Of a DNA stretch of 61,066 nt, positions 59,560 through 61,066 are shown piece after piece (position 1 is the stretch's first letter; every line of letters begins with the position of its first letter). Source of the DNA: Lachnospiraceae bacterium. Its GTDB lineage: Bacteria; Bacillota; Clostridia; Lachnospirales; Lachnospiraceae. The stretch spans positions 1 through 61,066 of the forward strand of contig JAJQHQ010000003.1 in NCBI GenBank assembly GCA_021199655.1. Reading direction: 5' to 3'. The notes beneath the pieces were generated by a model. It ran no database searches, was not told the DNA's origin, and was given only the letters and a program-made list of their open reading frames with translations. Position numbers and translations under genes: made by a program.

Positions 59560-60108
59560 TTACCCATAGATAATGCTCTTCGCCAGCTGATCTGCGGTCT
59601 CCTGATCTCTCAATTGCGCAACAAGGGCAAGTCCGAACGGAATCGCGGTCCCCATCCCACGGCTGGTCGTTACATTTCCTGATATCTCTACGGAGTTCGC
59701 AGTGACTGTTGCCCCGATCAGCTGCCCTTCAAATCCGGGATAACATACAGCCGTTTTTCCATCAAGGAGCCCAAGAGAACCGAGCACACTCGGCGCCGCA
59801 CAGATTGCTGCGATCCTTTTCCCCGCTGCCGCCTGTTCTTTTAACAGAGCCGCAAGCCCTTCATGAGCGGCCAGATGCTTCGTCCCCGGCATACCTCCCG
59901 GCAGCACAAACAACTGCGCTGTGGCCGCGTCAGTCTCATCGAAAGTCATATCCGCTTTCAGTTCGATGCCGTGGCTCCCAACAATTGTTTTCTCCTTCAT
60001 CACAGAGACCGTCTGTGTCTCAATTCCTGCCCTGCGAAGCAGATCGACAACCGTAAGTCCCTCTATTTCTTCAAAACCATCCGTTAAAAACACATATGCT
60101 TCTGCCAT
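59560..60108 (-). CDS. DJ-1/PfpI family protein (YajL-like)
   Basis: Members of this family are cytoplasmic proteins with glyoxalase, deglycase or chaperone activities; the exact role of this one is unknown. The 182-residue product has YVFLTDGFEEIEGLTVVDLLRRAGIE with the conserved Glu, LFVLPGGMPGTKHLAAHEGL, the nucleophilic Cys in RIAAICAAPSVLGSLGLLDGK and CYPGFEGQLIGATVT. Length and motif spacing match the DJ-1/ThiJ group. No partner gene is adjacent. Confidence 0.92.
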   Translation of the reverse strand: MAEAYVFLTDGFEEIEGLTVVDLLRRAGIETQTVSVMKEKTIVGSHGIELKADMTFDETDAATAQLFVLPGGMPGTKHLAAHEGLAALLKEQAAAGKRIAAICAAPSVLGSLGLLDGKTAVCYPGFEGQLIGATVTANSVEISGNVTTSRGMGTAIPFGLALVAQLRDQETADQLAKSIIYG

Positions 60109-60286
60109 ATTTTTCGATACCTGCCTTTGCTTATTAATTTTTAATTTTCATGATTTTAAGTATTCCGGTTTTCGGACTGTGTTTTTCCATAGTTTATCAG
60201 ACGCTTCCGGCAAAATCAATACGATTCCTCCTTTTCCGTCAGGAAAAATTATGTTAAACTGATGCAGATAACGGAACCATTTCCCG

Positions 60287-60368
60287 CAACTGTCCAGTGC
60301 AGTTACAATTTTTGTAGCTGTTCAGTGTTACTATTCACAGCTGCACTGTTCAGTACTTTCACAGTTAC
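60287..60368. repeat. Family A element, three nested left ends
   Basis: Three related left-end units follow each other: 60287-60306, 60314-60343 (GTAGCTGTTCAGTGTTAC... CACAGCTGC) and 60344-60368 (ACTGTTCAGTAC...ACAGTTAC). They fill the gap before the CYTH gene, ending near its ribosome-binding site. Confidence 0.7.
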
Positions 60369-60396
60369 GAATTTCTCAGACAAAGTGAGGTTTTTT

Positions 60397-60840
60397 ATGG
60401 AAATCGAAAGAAAATTTCTGATCAATACCCTGCCTTCGGATCTGGAGAACTATCCCTGCCACCGGATCGAGCAGGCCTATCTTTGCACGAACCCGGTCAT
60501 TCGCGTTCGCAGGCAGGACGATGATTATATCCTGACCTATAAGGGCAGCGGCATGATGGTACGTGAAGAATACAATCTTCCGCTCACTGCCGAAGCCTAC
60601 GCGCATCTGCTTCCCAAAGCAGACGGCAATATCCTGACGAAAAAAAGATACGTAATCCCTCTTTTCGATGGTCTGAATATTGAACTGGACATTTTTGAGG
60701 GAAAATTTGCCGGCCTGCAGATGGCCGAGGTAGAATTTCCGGATGAATCGACCGCGAATTCTTTTCCTGTACCGGACTGGTTTGGAGAAGAGGTCACCTG
60801 GAATCCTGCTTATCACAACTCTAATATGAGTCGTGTCTGA
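60397..60840 (+). CDS. CYTH domain protein (triphosphate tunnel metalloenzyme-like)
   Basis: CYTH proteins hydrolyse triphosphates or bind polyphosphate within a beta tunnel. The 147-residue product begins with the diagnostic MEIERKFLI, has paired basic residues (PVIRVRRQDDDYILTYKG) and acidic metal-binding strands (LNIELDIFEG, MAEVEFPDE). Substrate is unknown (thiamine triphosphate or inorganic triphosphate in relatives). The ATG at 60397 follows AAAGTGAGG. It is one of two plus-strand genes. Repeat elements lie on both sides. Confidence 0.92.
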   Translation: MEIERKFLINTLPSDLENYPCHRIEQAYLCTNPVIRVRRQDDDYILTYKGSGMMVREEYNLPLTAEAYAHLLPKADGNILTKKRYVIPLFDGLNIELDIFEGKFAGLQMAEVEFPDESTANSFPVPDWFGEEVTWNPAYHNSNMSRV

Positions 60841-60851
60841 TGAAAACACTG

Positions 60852-60901
60852 ATACCTGTTCAGTACCTTCACAGTTACGGGATACTGCCCTGAACAGTTA
60901 C
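60852..60901. repeat. Family A element, minimal copy with both ends
   Basis: A left hairpin (ATACCTGTTCAGTACC...CACAGTTACGG) is joined directly to a right end (GATACTGCCCTGAACAGTTAC), leaving out hairpins 2 and 3. It lies just after the CYTH stop. Confidence 0.7.
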
Positions 60902-60939
60902 CAAAAATTGTACTAAATCAGGAACAATCTGTTTTTTTG

Positions 60940-60981
60940 TAACACTATCGGTTTTTTTCGTTTCTATATATAACACTATCG
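60940..60981 (+). promoter_or_regulatory. Two direct repeats TAACACTATCG
   Basis: TAACACTATCG occurs at 60940-60950 and 60971-60981, 31 bp apart (three helical turns), with T-rich tracts between them. They could be operator sites for a gene beyond the window edge. Function is unknown. Confidence 0.35.
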
Positions 60982-61012
60982 TATGATTCGAGCGACAAAA
61001 GGGAGATGATAC

Positions 61013-61066
61013 GTAACTGTTCAGTACCTTCACAGTTACGGGAAAAAGTCCATTTAAAATCGCTGC
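61013..61066. repeat. Family A element, cut by the window end
   Basis: The left hairpin GTAACTGTTCAGTACC...ACAGTTAC (61013-61039) and the start of hairpin 2 (GGGAAAAAGTCC...AAATCGCTGC) match the full copies at 14269 and 30526. The rest lies outside the window. Confidence 0.85.

Overview
The window reads as chromosomal DNA of an anaerobic, moderately GC-rich clostridial bacterium, most likely a gut Lachnospiraceae. The evidence is an anaerobic (cbi-type) cobalamin pathway, an infC-rpmI-rplT operon with an AUU start, an ATP synthase whose c subunit looks Na+-type, a BspA-like leucine-rich-repeat protein, a DUF4317 protein and a type IV (AbiE-like) toxin-antitoxin pair. This placement is an inference; no rRNA or tRNA gene was seen. 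Almost all genes lie on the minus strand; only an HAD hydrolase and a CYTH protein are on the plus strand.

Layout. 0-4.2 kb: secA, then rplT-rpmI-infC with a long attenuator-bearing leader. 4.3-25.3 kb: a MATE transporter and a scattered anaerobic cobalamin set (cobT, cbiA, a cobK-cbiE-cbiT fusion, cbiH, cbiG, cbiF), interrupted by an HAD hydrolase, a tandem Uma2 pair, DUF554, an unknown membrane protein, an ECF sigma/anti-sigma pair, a decayed dinJ-like antitoxin, a nitroreductase and two glycosidase-like genes. 25.7-30 kb: the BspA-like surface protein and an AT-rich AbiEi/AbiEii pair whose toxin carries a 13-bp frameshifting duplication. 30.1-38.4 kb: the whole ATP synthase operon (atpZ-I-B-E-F-H-A-G-D-C) with its promoter and terminator. 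38.7-52.7 kb: a surface-glycan block (initiating sugar-phosphate transferase, a ManC-cupin-ManA triple fusion, phosphosugar mutase, Gmd, Rmd, ManC, two GT-C membrane proteins) pointing to GDP-mannose and GDP-D-rhamnose. 52.8-59.4 kb: protein quality control (engB, lon, clpX, clpP, tig). 59.5-61 kb: a DJ-1 family protein and a CYTH protein.

The most unusual signal is in the spaces between genes. A family of structured interspersed elements (family A, about 135 bp when complete, ends GTAACTGTTCAG...CTGAATAGTTAC, three hairpins with compensatory changes) occurs about 15 times as full, half or nested copies. A second family (B, 164 and 226 bp) has the same outer end sequence, several hairpins that co-vary between the two copies, and an expanded hairpin arm in one copy. 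A third (C, about 122 bp) has TATAGTAAACGAC ends. Four of these elements sit inside or beside the ATP synthase operon, and several copies supply the stop codon of the adjacent gene. No transposase for them is in the window. Several conserved enzymes also carry hydrophilic low-complexity insertions, which may be a separate genome habit.
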